Shown here: piece by piece, positions 8,341-16,822 of the stretch
Layout of the letters: each line of letters begins with the position of its first letter
Position numbering within the stretch: the first letter of the stretch is position 1
NCBI RefSeq assembly: GCF_003933235.1
Contig: NZ_RWJI01000001.1
Coordinates: 564,001 to 628,000, forward strand
DNA length: 64,000 bases
Source of the DNA: Sphingorhabdus wooponensis
GTDB taxonomy: Bacteria > Pseudomonadota > Alphaproteobacteria > Sphingomonadales > Sphingomonadaceae
Direction: 5' to 3'
Translations under genes and position numbers: made by a program
The notes under the pieces: model-generated
Told to the model about the DNA's origin: nothing
Seen by the model: only the letters and a program-made list of their open reading frames with translations
The model's database searches: none

Positions 8341-9450
8341 ATGGATTTTAAGACATTTTTGCACGCAGGTAGCAACCGGCGCGCGATGCTGAAGGGCATG
8401 GGCGTTGCAGCTGTCGGATTTTCCTTAACCGGTGCGCTTGCAGGATGTGGTGAGAAAGAAGCGGCAAAACTTGCCAATGGCGAAGCGGCCAAGCTGAATT
8501 TTTACAACTGGGACACCTATATTGGCGAAACCACGTTGGAAGATTACAAAGACAGCGCTGGCGTTGACGTGAATATGACCTTGTTCGCCAGCAATGACGA
8601 ATTATTTGCGAAATTGCGCGCAGGCAACCCAGGCTATGACGTTATTGTGCCATCCAATGATTTTGTGGAGCGTATGGCCGCTGCGGATATGTTGGTTGAA
8701 ATCGACAAGGCACAGATCCCCAATTTCAAGAACATCGCGCCAGAGTATCAGGATGTGCCTTATGATCCTGCGCGCAAATATTCCATGCCGTACACATGGC
8801 TGGCGCTTGGCATTGGTTATCGTAAGTCCAAGGTGAAGTCAGTGCCAGATAGCTGGAAAGTTCTATTCGACAGCGATGAATATAAGGGGCGCATTGCTGT
8901 GCTGTCTGAGGCCGGCGATATGTTCCGGTTATATGGCAAATATTTGGGTAAATCGGTCAATGGTCTGACCGATGCTGATCTCAAAATGATTGAAGCGATG
9001 ATGATCAAGCAAAAGCCAAACATCAAATCCTTCCATGAAGACAATGGGCAGGATCTGTTGTTGAAGGGCGAGGTTGATCTTGTGCTTGAGTATAATGGGG
9101 ATATTGCCCAGATTATGTCGGAAGACCCCGACATTGGCTTTGCCATTCCCAAGGAAGGTAGCCAGTTGAACTCGGACAATCTGTGCATTCCAAAGGGTGC
9201 GCCGCATCCGAAAAATGCCCATGCATTCATTAACTATTTGCTGGATGCCGAAGCGGGCAAGAAAATAACTGAAACAATCCTGTACCCAACACCCAATGCG
9301 GCGGCAAAGGCGCTGATGCCCGATGATTATAAAAATAATCCGGTCATTTTCCCGCCCGCCTCTGTTCTTGCGAAATGCGAATACGCCAAATTCAATCCAG
9401 AGCTGCAGCCGAAATATGAGGAGGCGTTTACCCGCGTTCGGGCGGCTTAA
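8341..9450 (+). CDS. Polyamine ABC transporter substrate-binding protein (PotD/PotF type)
   Basis: A 369-residue periplasmic binding protein for spermidine/putrescine-type substrates. The N-terminus carries twin arginines at 13-14 (SNRRAMLKG), a hydrophobic stretch and a lipobox LAGC with Cys36, so it looks like a Tat-exported or twin-arginine-containing lipoprotein. The mature part starts LNFYNWDTYIGETTLEDY, the hallmark of PotD/PotF proteins. AGGAG precedes the ATG by eight bases. It opens a four-gene operon with two permeases and an ATPase. Choice of polyamine cannot be fixed, but the neighbouring aminotransferase and PuuD-like amidotransferase favour putrescine. Confidence 0.93.
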   Translation: MDFKTFLHAGSNRRAMLKGMGVAAVGFSLTGALAGCGEKEAAKLANGEAAKLNFYNWDTYIGETTLEDYKDSAGVDVNMTLFASNDELFAKLRAGNPGYDVIVPSNDFVERMAAADMLVEIDKAQIPNFKNIAPEYQDVPYDPARKYSMPYTWLALGIGYRKSKVKSVPDSWKVLFDSDEYKGRIAVLSEAGDMFRLYGKYLGKSVNGLTDADLKMIEAMMIKQKPNIKSFHEDNGQDLLLKGEVDLVLEYNGDIAQIMSEDPDIGFAIPKEGSQLNSDNLCIPKGAPHPKNAHAFINYLLDAEAGKKITETILYPTPNAAAKALMPDDYKNNPVIFPPASVLAKCEYAKFNPELQPKYEEAFTRVRAA

Positions 9451-9453
9451 TTA

Positions 9454-10368
9454 ATGTCAGGGCCGATGCAGGACTGGGAAAGCCAGAAGAAGCCATTTGC
9501 TGCCGTTGCTACGGCACCGGTGTTCTGGCTTGCCTTGTTCTTCATCGCGCCCATGACAATCGTCTGGCTCTACAGCTTTGGGCAGAATGCTGGGCCTGCC
9601 GACATTGATATTTCCGGCACGCTCGACAATTACAAACGCGCGACCGAATGGTTGTATCTCTCGATCTTCCTTAAAAGCCTTGCGGTGGCCGCGCTCACCA
9701 CATTGATTTGCCTTATCGTCGGATTTCCCGTGGCAATGGCCATTACCTTTGCCGCACCGAAGTGGCGGCCTTGGCTGCTGCTGGGTATCATGCTGCCCTT
9801 TTGGACCAACCTGTTGATCCGCACATATGCTCTGATGGCGTTGATGGGCACCAACGGTTACATGAACAAGGGACTGGGCGGGCTGTGGGAGGGGGCAAGC
9901 TGGCTGCGAACTTTGGTCGGTATGCAACCGCTTGAGGCATGGACGCCCGTACAGTTGCTTTACAATAATTTCGCGGTGGTGTTCGGGCTGGTCTATGTGC
10001 ATCTGCCCTTCATGGTATTGCCCTTATATTCGGCGCTCGACCGGCTGGACAAAAGCCTGATTGAGGCCAGCCTTGATTTGGGAGCAGGCCATTTCAAAAC
10101 CTTTATGCAGGTCGTAGTGCCTCTCGCTGCACCGGGTATTGTTGCGGGGGTTATGATCACCCTCATCCCGGCTCTCGGAGCCTATTTGACCCCTGACCTG
10201 ATGGGCGGCACTGATAGCCAGATGATTGCAAATGTTATCGAGCGTCAGTTCAAGCGTGCCAATGACTGGCCGTTCGGTGCGGCTTTGTCCTTCCTGCTGA
10301 TTTACGCAATGTTCATTTTGATTGCGCTGCAATCGATGCGGTCGAACAAAGTGAAGGAGGCGCGTTGA
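9454..10368 (+). CDS. Polyamine ABC transporter permease (PotB/PotH type)
   Basis: A 304-residue inner-membrane permease with six predicted hydrophobic segments, starting at about residue 22, after a short cytoplasmic N-terminus. The late EASLDLGAGHFKTFMQVVVPLAAPGI stretch is the EAA loop that docks on the ATPase. Four bases separate it from the binding-protein gene and its stop overlaps the next permease, so the three are one transcript. It belongs to the PotB/PotH half of the heterodimeric channel on the basis of order and sequence style. Confidence 0.92.
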   Translation: MSGPMQDWESQKKPFAAVATAPVFWLALFFIAPMTIVWLYSFGQNAGPADIDISGTLDNYKRATEWLYLSIFLKSLAVAALTTLICLIVGFPVAMAITFAAPKWRPWLLLGIMLPFWTNLLIRTYALMALMGTNGYMNKGLGGLWEGASWLRTLVGMQPLEAWTPVQLLYNNFAVVFGLVYVHLPFMVLPLYSALDRLDKSLIEASLDLGAGHFKTFMQVVVPLAAPGIVAGVMITLIPALGAYLTPDLMGGTDSQMIANVIERQFKRANDWPFGAALSFLLIYAMFILIALQSMRSNKVKEAR

Positions 10369-11204
10369 TGTTTAACCGCACCGCCATCGCCCCACTCGAA
10401 TATACCCGCAAGCTATGGATGCGCAGTTGGGTGGGGCTGACCATGCTGTTCCTTTATGCGCCGCTTATTGTCCTGATGATTTTTAGCTTCAACGACAGCA
10501 AGCGCAATGTCGTGTGGAAAGGTTTCACGCTCAAATATTATGAAAAGGCGCTGAACAATGACGGTCTGGTGGAGGCAATGGTCAATTCGCTCACCATCGC
10601 GTTTTTGGCGACCATCGTGAGTTTGGTCATCGGTGCGTTGGCCGCAGTCATGCTGTGGCGCTTTCGTTTTCCGTTTAAGGGGTTGGTTGAAGGCACGATG
10701 TCATTGCCGATCATCGTTCCTGAAATATGCCTTGGTGTCGCATTTTTGATCTTCTTTGCCAAAATTGACTGGCCAACTGATCTGCCTTGGCCGTTAAACC
10801 TATCGGCCATTACTATTGCGCACATCACCTTCTGCTTTCCCTTTGTTGCCATGGTCGTTCGCGCACGGTTGGCGAGTTTCAACAAGGAAGAGGAAGAGGC
10901 TGCAAAAGATCTTGGTGCAACCGAATGGCAAGCGTTTCGCGACGTTCTGCTGCCTCATTTAAAGCCGTCTTTAGTGGCAGGCGCTTTGCTCGCCTTCACA
11001 CTTAGCCTCGACGATTTTGTTATCACCTTTTTTACCAGCGGTCCCGACACCATTACTTTCCCAGTAAAAGTATATTCGATGGTACGCTTCTCGGTGACGC
11101 CAGAGGTCAATGCCGCGTCAACCATCCTCATCATTCTCACTGTAGTCCTGACCTTCATCGCCCTTAGATACCAGGGTGTGAAGGGCATATCGGATGCCCA
11201 TTGA
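10368..11204 (+). CDS. Polyamine ABC transporter permease (PotC/PotI type)
   Basis: A 278-residue second permease, partner of the preceding PotB-type subunit. It opens with a membrane helix preceded by a short basic segment, contains FSFNDSKRNVVWKGFTLKYY, the typical PotC/PotI first periplasmic loop, and an EAA loop (EEEEAAKDLGATEWQAFRDV) near residues 165-185. The ATG at 10368 overlaps the previous TGA and has AAGGAGG about nine bases upstream; a TTG at 10365 also fits the frame but is less likely. Confidence 0.92.
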   Translation: MFNRTAIAPLEYTRKLWMRSWVGLTMLFLYAPLIVLMIFSFNDSKRNVVWKGFTLKYYEKALNNDGLVEAMVNSLTIAFLATIVSLVIGALAAVMLWRFRFPFKGLVEGTMSLPIIVPEICLGVAFLIFFAKIDWPTDLPWPLNLSAITIAHITFCFPFVAMVVRARLASFNKEEEEAAKDLGATEWQAFRDVLLPHLKPSLVAGALLAFTLSLDDFVITFFTSGPDTITFPVKVYSMVRFSVTPEVNAASTILIILTVVLTFIALRYQGVKGISDAH

Positions 11205-11234
11205 GATGCGCCAAGCCGTCCACGGAACACTGAT

Positions 11235-12365
11235 ATGACTGAAACCAAAGAACCCATCATCCAAATCCGCAATGTGTCCAAACGTTTTGGCAAGGTAACG
11301 GCGGTCGACAATATCAGTCTAGACATTCGCGCTGGTGAATTCTTCGTTCTGCTTGGTCCTTCGGGCTGCGGCAAGACGACCTTGTTGCGGATGATTGCCG
11401 GGTTTGAATTGCCCACGGAAGGCCAAATCCTGATCGATGGACAGGATATGAGCCTTGTCCCACCGAATAAGCGCCCCGTTAACATGGTGTTCCAAAGCTA
11501 TGCCGTGTTCCCGCATATGAACGTGACCGAAAATGTTGGCTATGGCCTGCGTATATCAGGCGTGTCGAAGGGCGAGATTCGCGACCGCGTGGCCGAGGCG
11601 CTTGAGTTGGTGAAGCTGGGCGGGTTTGAGGATCGTATGCCCGACCAAATGTCAGGCGGGCAACGTCAACGCGTTGCGCTTGCACGCAGCTTGGTCATGC
11701 GGCCCAAGGTATTGTTACTGGATGAGCCGCTTTCCGCGCTCGACGCAAAATTGCGTGCGCAGATGCAATTTGAACTGGCGGATTTGCAGGACAAGGTCGG
11801 CATCACTTTCGTGACCGTCACCCATGACCAAGACGAGGCGCTGTCGATGGCAAGTCGGGTTGCTGTGATCAATAAAGGTGAAGTCGCACAACTCGCACCG
11901 CCATCAGATCTGTATGAATATCCCGCCAACCGGTTCGTGGCGGATTTTGTAGGTTCGGTGAACATATTTGAGGGCACGCTGACGCTGGACGAGCCTGATA
12001 AGGCTGCCGTCGACTGCCCGGGCCTTGGCAAGGTTTACCTGAATCACGGTGTTACGGGACCGCATGGTGCAAATGTCTGGATCGCATTGCGGCCCGAAAA
12101 AATTTACCTGCATGTCCCCGGTGAAGGCAAAGCCGTCCGTGCCGCGGCGCAAGATGCGCCAGACGGCCACAATCTCGCGCGCGGCACGATTAAGGGTATG
12201 AGCTACCTTGGCGACATCACGCTGTATGATATTCAGCTTGAGGGTGGCCAAATCATCCGCGTCAGCCGCCCGAATCTGTCCCGCCATGACCAAGAAGACT
12301 TCACTTGGGATGACAAGGTCAGCATGCACTGGCGTGCCGACAGCCCGGTTGTTTTATTGAGTTAG
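11235..12365 (+). CDS. Polyamine ABC transporter ATP-binding protein (PotA/PotG type)
   Basis: The 376-residue ATPase that powers the importer. Walker A GPSGCGKTT is at residues 41-49, the Q-loop at VFQSYAVFP, the signature MSGGQ at 139-143, Walker B VLLLDEP at 159-165 and the switch histidine in VTHDQDEA. A C-terminal TOBE-like domain (about 245-376) is present, as in PotA/PotG, where it regulates activity. Located 30 bases after the second permease. It is the last gene of the operon and converges on the FKBP gene, the two stop codons flanking a perfect 14-base palindrome. Confidence 0.94.
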   Translation: MTETKEPIIQIRNVSKRFGKVTAVDNISLDIRAGEFFVLLGPSGCGKTTLLRMIAGFELPTEGQILIDGQDMSLVPPNKRPVNMVFQSYAVFPHMNVTENVGYGLRISGVSKGEIRDRVAEALELVKLGGFEDRMPDQMSGGQRQRVALARSLVMRPKVLLLDEPLSALDAKLRAQMQFELADLQDKVGITFVTVTHDQDEALSMASRVAVINKGEVAQLAPPSDLYEYPANRFVADFVGSVNIFEGTLTLDEPDKAAVDCPGLGKVYLNHGVTGPHGANVWIALRPEKIYLHVPGEGKAVRAAAQDAPDGHNLARGTIKGMSYLGDITLYDIQLEGGQIIRVSRPNLSRHDQEDFTWDDKVSMHWRADSPVVLLS

Positions 12366-12378
12366 AGGGCTAGCCCTC
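12365..12378. repeat. 14-base palindrome between convergent stops
   Basis: GAGGGCTAGCCCTC is a perfect palindrome bridging the end of the importer ATPase gene and the end of the convergent FKBP gene. As RNA it can form only a five-pair stem with a CUAG loop in either direction and it lacks a clear T-tract, so a weak bidirectional terminator is possible but not proven. Confidence 0.4.
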
Positions 12379-13177
12379 AATTGTCCGCAGCGGGCGCAGG
12401 CCGCAGATCGATCAATGTGACGATGATATTGCTGCTTTGGGTTCCATCTTGGGTTTTCGGCATGCAAAAGCGGTATGTTGACCCTGCTGACATCATGTTC
12501 AGGCTTTCGCGGAAAATTGGTGATGCTTGGCGCAAAGGGATTTTTTCCCATTCGCTTTTTTGCTGAACAATGCCCGTATTGGCGTCAAAAATGGTGAAGT
12601 CGACAAGCGCCATGTCGCCATCGACTGGCTTTTTACCCGCGGCGGATTTTACGATTTCGAAACCCAGGCCAGTTGCGGTGGATTGCGAACAGCTGCGTTC
12701 GGCGACTGGAATGACGGGCTTTGGTGGCGGGTTAGTGAAGGAGAGAAGGTCAACTTCAAATACCAGATCAGCGTTGGCGGGAATGGGACCAGTGCCCGCT
12801 GCGCCATAGCCTAGTGCCGCAGGGATGCAGAGGCGGTAGCTGCCGCCGACTTGCATCAATTGTAGGCCCTGCGCAAATCCGGGAATGACGCCGCCAACGG
12901 AGAATTGAGCCGCTTGGCCGGAGTCAAATTCAGTGCCGTCTGCGGACAGCATGCCTTTATAATTCACGGTGACCTTGGATTCGGCATTTGGCCGATCATC
13001 ATTGCCCGGCTTGATGACAGTATAGGACAAGCCTTCGGCTGTTGCTGTTGTGCACGAAAGTACAGGTGGCTTGGGCTTAACTGCAACTGGCGCTGCGGCC
13101 TGTGCAGGTGTAAATTGCAGGAGCAGGGCGGGGGTGATGGCAGCAAATGCGGCGCGCTTAAGCATATGTGATTTCAT
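12377..13177 (-). CDS. Tandem FKBP-type peptidyl-prolyl isomerase, exported
   Basis: A 266-residue exported protein with a signal peptide (about 1-28) and two FKBP-like repeats. The first (about 64-146) is canonical: VTVNYKGMLSADGTEFDSG, VIPGFAQGLQLMQVGG and ALGYGAAGTGPIPANADLVF keep the active-site residues. The second (about 168-258) keeps the order of strands and a final IIVTLIDL strand but has lost the G-Y-G and P-x-N-x-x-L-x-F signatures, so it is probably structural or substrate-binding. Function is prolyl isomerisation or chaperoning in the periplasm by family inference. GAGGA precedes the ATG. Confidence 0.85.
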   Translation of the reverse strand: MKSHMLKRAAFAAITPALLLQFTPAQAAAPVAVKPKPPVLSCTTATAEGLSYTVIKPGNDDRPNAESKVTVNYKGMLSADGTEFDSGQAAQFSVGGVIPGFAQGLQLMQVGGSYRLCIPAALGYGAAGTGPIPANADLVFEVDLLSFTNPPPKPVIPVAERSCSQSTATGLGFEIVKSAAGKKPVDGDMALVDFTIFDANTGIVQQKSEWEKIPLRQASPIFRESLNMMSAGSTYRFCMPKTQDGTQSSNIIVTLIDLRPAPAADN

Positions 13178-13227
13178 GATTGTCCTCGGTAAAGGTTAGA
13201 CGTGGTTTGTCTAGGTAACCGGAACAG

Positions 13228-14619
13228 TTACCCAATTGCCCGCAATTTTGGCTCCGCCTCATCCAGCGACTTGTGAATGATGCCGACAAGCTCGTCAATT
13301 TGAGTGGTGCTGATAATCAATGGTGGGCACATCACGATGCTGTCGCGAATGCCGCGCACCATGAGGCCGTTGCGGATGCAAATATCGCGAACGAGCGGTC
13401 CTGCTGTACCCTCTGCACAGCCAAAGCGCGCGCCTGTTGCCTTGTCCGCAACAACCTCGACGGCGCCAAGCAAACCAACGGAGCGCGCTTCGCCAACCAA
13501 AGGATGGTCGCGTAACGGTGCCAGCGCCTTGGCAAGATATGGCCCAGTTTCATTGCGGACCTTGTCGATTAGGCCCTCGCGTTCCATGATCTCAATATTG
13601 CGCAACGCGACGGCGGAGGCGACGGGGTGGCCGGAATAGGTATAACCATGGACGAAATCGCCACCGGTCTTGATTACCTTTACGATTTCCGCGCTGACTG
13701 CAACGGCGGAGATGGGCAGATACCCTGACGAAAGGCCCTTGGCCATGGCGATTATGTCAGGCTGGATGCCCATAGTCTCATGGCCCCACATATTGCCAGT
13801 GCGCCCAAAGCCGCAGATGACCTCATCACAGACCAAAAGTATCCCATATTTGCGGCAAATCGCCTCGACCTGCGGCCAGTAATTGGCAGGTGGAATGATA
13901 ACGCCGCCTGCACCTTGTACGGGTTCGCCAATGAAGGCCGCGACATTTTCAGGACCGACTTCCAATATCTTGTCTTCAATGGCCTTGGCGCATGCGGTGC
14001 CAAAATCCTCCGGCGTCATGTCGCGGCCTTCATTATACCAATAAGGCTGGCGCACATGCTCTATGCCAGCCATTGGCAATATGCCAGGTGCGGGGAAGCC
14101 TTGGCCATGCATGGCCTTCATACCGCCCATGCTGACGCCAGCGACTGTAGAGCCATGATAGGCATTATGCCGGCTGATGATGATGGTGCGGCTATGCTCG
14201 CCCTTCACTTGCCAATAATGGCGGACCATCCGCAATATGGTGTCATTGGCTTCGGAGCCGGAGCTGTTGAAAAAAACATGCGGCAGGCGGCCACCCGTCA
14301 GGCTGGCAATCTTGTCCGCCAGCATGATTGCAGGCGCGTTCGCGGTTTTGAAGAAGCTGTTATAATATGGCAGCTCCAGCATTTGTTCGCGCGCGACCTC
14401 AGCCAATTCGTCACGGCCATAACCGACATTGACGCACCATAGGCCAGCCATGCCGTCCAATATGCGGTTTCCGTCGCCATCGTGAATATAGCAGCCTTCG
14501 GCATGGGTGATAATCCGGCTGCCGCCCAGATCCTCTATTTCCTGCCAATCGGCTTGTGCAGGCAAATGGTGGGCGATGTCCAAACGGCGAAGTTCGGCGA
14601 TGTCGTAATTGCGTGGCAT
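13228..14619 (-). CDS. Class III aminotransferase, putrescine/polyamine:pyruvate type (SpuC-like)
   Basis: A PLP enzyme of 463 residues in the omega-amino acid aminotransferase family. The PLP lysine is K294 in MAKGLSSGY and the ring-contacting Asp is D265 in CDEVICGFGRTG; NSSGSEANDTILR near 118-130 binds the cofactor phosphate. The style and length match SpuC-like putrescine/cadaverine:pyruvate transaminases, but beta-alanine or other omega-amine donors are possible. AGGGA lies seven bases before the ATG. It follows the PuuD-like gene in the same direction after a 167-base gap containing three stem-loops, and faces the polyamine importer, which supports a polyamine catabolic role. Confidence 0.87.
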   Translation of the reverse strand: MPRNYDIAELRRLDIAHHLPAQADWQEIEDLGGSRIITHAEGCYIHDGDGNRILDGMAGLWCVNVGYGRDELAEVAREQMLELPYYNSFFKTANAPAIMLADKIASLTGGRLPHVFFNSSGSEANDTILRMVRHYWQVKGEHSRTIIISRHNAYHGSTVAGVSMGGMKAMHGQGFPAPGILPMAGIEHVRQPYWYNEGRDMTPEDFGTACAKAIEDKILEVGPENVAAFIGEPVQGAGGVIIPPANYWPQVEAICRKYGILLVCDEVICGFGRTGNMWGHETMGIQPDIIAMAKGLSSGYLPISAVAVSAEIVKVIKTGGDFVHGYTYSGHPVASAVALRNIEIMEREGLIDKVRNETGPYLAKALAPLRDHPLVGEARSVGLLGAVEVVADKATGARFGCAEGTAGPLVRDICIRNGLMVRGIRDSIVMCPPLIISTTQIDELVGIIHKSLDEAEPKLRAIG

Positions 14620-14644
14620 GTCTATGTCCCTAAGTCTTGTCGTC

Positions 14645-14720
14645 GCACCATCTTTGGCTGGTGCTTATTTCGTCTCGCGGTTTGTTCCGAGACGCGCGAT
14701 AGCCCCAGCCTTTGTTGGGG
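14645..14720 (-). promoter_or_regulatory. Three consecutive stem-loops in the leader of the aminotransferase gene
   Basis: The gap between the PuuD-like gene and the aminotransferase holds three stem-loops in 76 bases: GCACCA/TGGTGC at 14645-14664 (6 pairs, 8-base loop), CGTCTCG/CGAGACG at 14671-14694 (7 pairs, 10-base loop) and GCCCCA/TGGGGT at 14702-14721 (6 pairs with one G-T). Read on the minus strand, each loop contains CAAA. They end 26 bases before the start codon. This could be a structured leader or an intercistronic processing element. It matches no riboswitch class I recognise. Confidence 0.45.
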
Positions 14721-14786
14721 TGAGGATGCATTATGGCGAAAAGCCTATCCGCGCTTGATAGCGATTATATCGGGTCACTTTTGTGT

Positions 14787-15524
14787 TCACAGATCGCCCC
14801 TTAACGCTTTTCCCAAAAGGTGAAAATAGGTTTGCGAATCTGGGTCATTTTCTGTCTCCCATTCGGGGTGCCATTGCACCGCGAGCAAAGGCGCGCCATT
14901 GGGCCACGCGCTATAGGCCTCCACCAAGCCATCAGGTGCGCGGGCCTCGACATTTAGTCCGTCTGCTAACCGGCCAATGCCCTGATAATGGACCGAGTTT
15001 ACGTTCAATGCGCCTTTGGCATAAGCGCTGGCCAGTATGCCGCCATCGGTAAGATCGACCGCGTGGCGATGGTCAAACATTGCGTCAAACGGGACATCAT
15101 CTGGCGCATGGTGGCGAAGGAGGGTGTCATTAACGCTGGTGTCCCGGCGTAAGCTGCCGCCCAAAGCGACGTTGATTTCCTGAAAACCCCGGCAAATACC
15201 AAATACCGGCTTTTGCGCATCAATCATGCGCTCAACCATTGACATGGCAATCTCGTCCCGACCGTCATCATAAGGTCCGTCACCGCCATCTTCGCCATAC
15301 AGCCGAGTTGCGACGTTCGATGGGCTACCCGTCAGTAAAATGCCATCTATGCGTGGCGCGACGTCGGCGGCGGTCATCAGGTCGGGCAGGGAAGGGATAA
15401 TCAACGCTGCGACATCGGCATAGGTCATAGCCGCGCGCATATAGCGGTTCATAACGGCTTGGGCGACTTCGCTGCCGACGGCACGGTTACAGGCGATAAT
15501 ACCCAGAACAGGACGTGCCGTCAT
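14787..15524 (-). CDS. Gamma-glutamyl-GABA hydrolase-like class I amidotransferase (PuuD type)
   Basis: A 245-residue class I glutamine amidotransferase-like hydrolase. The nucleophile is C111 in VFGICRGFQEINVALGG, and the His-Glu pair is H221 and E223 in VQWHPEWE. The GFQEINV version of the elbow is typical of PuuD-type gamma-glutamyl-gamma-aminobutyrate hydrolases and related peptidase C26 proteins. In the Puu pathway it releases GABA from gamma-glutamyl-GABA made from putrescine. The other Puu enzymes (PuuA, PuuB, PuuC) are not in the window, so the pathway assignment rests on neighbours: an aminotransferase just downstream and the polyamine importer. Confidence 0.86.
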   Translation of the reverse strand: MTARPVLGIIACNRAVGSEVAQAVMNRYMRAAMTYADVAALIIPSLPDLMTAADVAPRIDGILLTGSPSNVATRLYGEDGGDGPYDDGRDEIAMSMVERMIDAQKPVFGICRGFQEINVALGGSLRRDTSVNDTLLRHHAPDDVPFDAMFDHRHAVDLTDGGILASAYAKGALNVNSVHYQGIGRLADGLNVEARAPDGLVEAYSAWPNGAPLLAVQWHPEWETENDPDSQTYFHLLGKALRGDL

Positions 15525-15546
15525 AAAAGGCTACCGATCCACGCGC

Positions 15547-16713
15547 TCATCCTGCCGCTCCGATCAGCTCCCGGCCAATCAGCATCCGCCGAATTTCATT
15601 TGTGCCCGCGCCAATGTCGAGCAATTTGGCATCGCGCCAATAGCGCTCGACGGGCCAATCCTTGGTATAGCCAGCGCCACCAAGGGCCTGAATCGCTTCG
15701 CCAGCAACCTTCACTGCGCTTTCGCTGGCGAGCAGGATTGCACCCGCCGCATCAAAGCGCGTGGTCTGCCCGGCGTCACACGCCCGCGCGACATTGTAGA
15801 CGTAGCTGCGGGCGGAATTGAGTGCGACATACATGTCGGCGACCTTCGCCTGCATAAGCTGGAAACTACCAATGGGTTTGCCGAATTGCTTACGTTCGCG
15901 CACATAAGGCAGAACCACATCCAAACAGGCCTGCATCACGCCCAGCTGAAGTCCGGCGAGCACGACGCGTTCATAATCCAGACCCGACATTAACACGCCG
16001 ACGCCGCCATGTAGCGGGCCCATAATCTGTTCTTCGGATACGAAGCAATCGTTGAACACCAGTTCCGCCGTAGGCGAACCACGCATCCCTACCTTGTCGA
16101 TTTTCTGGCCAATGGAAAAACCTTCCATGCCTTTTTCAATCAGAAATGCGGTAATGCCGCGCGACGCGGCCTCGGGCGCTGTCTTGGCATAGACAACCAA
16201 AGTGTCCGCATAAGGCGCGTTGGTGATCCAAAATTTGGTGCCGTTTAGGATATAGCCGCCCTGAACCGCTTCGGCCTTCAGCTTCATCGATACAACGTCC
16301 GACCCGGCACCCACTTCGGACATGGCAAGGCTACCGACATGCTCGCCCGAAATCAGCTTGGGTAGATATTTCGCCTTTTGCTCTGGGTTTGCCCAGCGGG
16401 CGATTTGGTTGACGCACAGGTTGGAATGCGCGCCGTAGGACAGGCCAATCGAGGCCGAAGCACGGCTGACTTCTTCAACCGCGACAACATGTTCCAAATA
16501 GCCAAGGCCGAGGCCACCATCGGCCGCATCAACGGTTATGCCATGCAAGCCAAGTTCGCCCATGGCACCCCACAGCTCGTCCCTAGGAAACCAATCATCC
16601 GAATCGATTTTGGCTGCGAGCGGCGCGATTTTGTCGGTAGCAAAACGCTTCGTCGTTTCGCGGATCATGTCGGCATTATCGCCAAGGGCAAAGTCTAATG
16701 TCATGCTTGTCAT
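15547..16713 (-). CDS. Isovaleryl-CoA dehydrogenase
   Basis: An acyl-CoA dehydrogenase of 388 residues that fits isovaleryl-CoA dehydrogenase of leucine degradation. The key feature is the catalytic glutamate in the helix GLDYERVVLAG; in this subfamily the base lies here rather than near the C-terminus. Other flavin and substrate motifs include AMSEVGAGSDVVSM and GTKFWITNAPYADTLVVYAKT. The C-terminal AGTNEIRRMLIGREL is normal. ATG at 16713 is taken as the start; another ATG at 16704 is possible. The usual partners (methylcrotonyl-CoA carboxylase, HMG-CoA lyase) are not adjacent in this window. Confidence 0.9.
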   Translation of the reverse strand: MTSMTLDFALGDNADMIRETTKRFATDKIAPLAAKIDSDDWFPRDELWGAMGELGLHGITVDAADGGLGLGYLEHVVAVEEVSRASASIGLSYGAHSNLCVNQIARWANPEQKAKYLPKLISGEHVGSLAMSEVGAGSDVVSMKLKAEAVQGGYILNGTKFWITNAPYADTLVVYAKTAPEAASRGITAFLIEKGMEGFSIGQKIDKVGMRGSPTAELVFNDCFVSEEQIMGPLHGGVGVLMSGLDYERVVLAGLQLGVMQACLDVVLPYVRERKQFGKPIGSFQLMQAKVADMYVALNSARSYVYNVARACDAGQTTRFDAAGAILLASESAVKVAGEAIQALGGAGYTKDWPVERYWRDAKLLDIGAGTNEIRRMLIGRELIGAAG

Positions 16714-16822
16714 GGCCCTGCTCTGCCAGTTAATTGCATGTGCTGCAAGCATAGGACTAGCCAGTGGGCGACCTTTTGCTTACCGCTCATCGGATGTTTT
16801 TTAAGCGAGCGAATCTTCACTA

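Noticed and set aside
9457-10002. Open frame of about 180 codons opposite the first polyamine permease
   Set aside because: Rich in His, Gln and Arg with no motif; shadow of hydrophobic codons on the plus strand.
14624-14639. Shared string ACTTAGGGACAT before the aminotransferase (14624-14639) and the C13 peptidase (60389-60402)
   Set aside because: It looks like a repeated element, but only a short purine-rich ribosome-binding-like string is shared and the flanks differ, so coincidence is likely.
8341-15524. Complete Puu pathway cluster
   Set aside because: Only a PuuD-like enzyme and an aminotransferase occur; PuuA, PuuB, PuuC and PuuR are not in the window.
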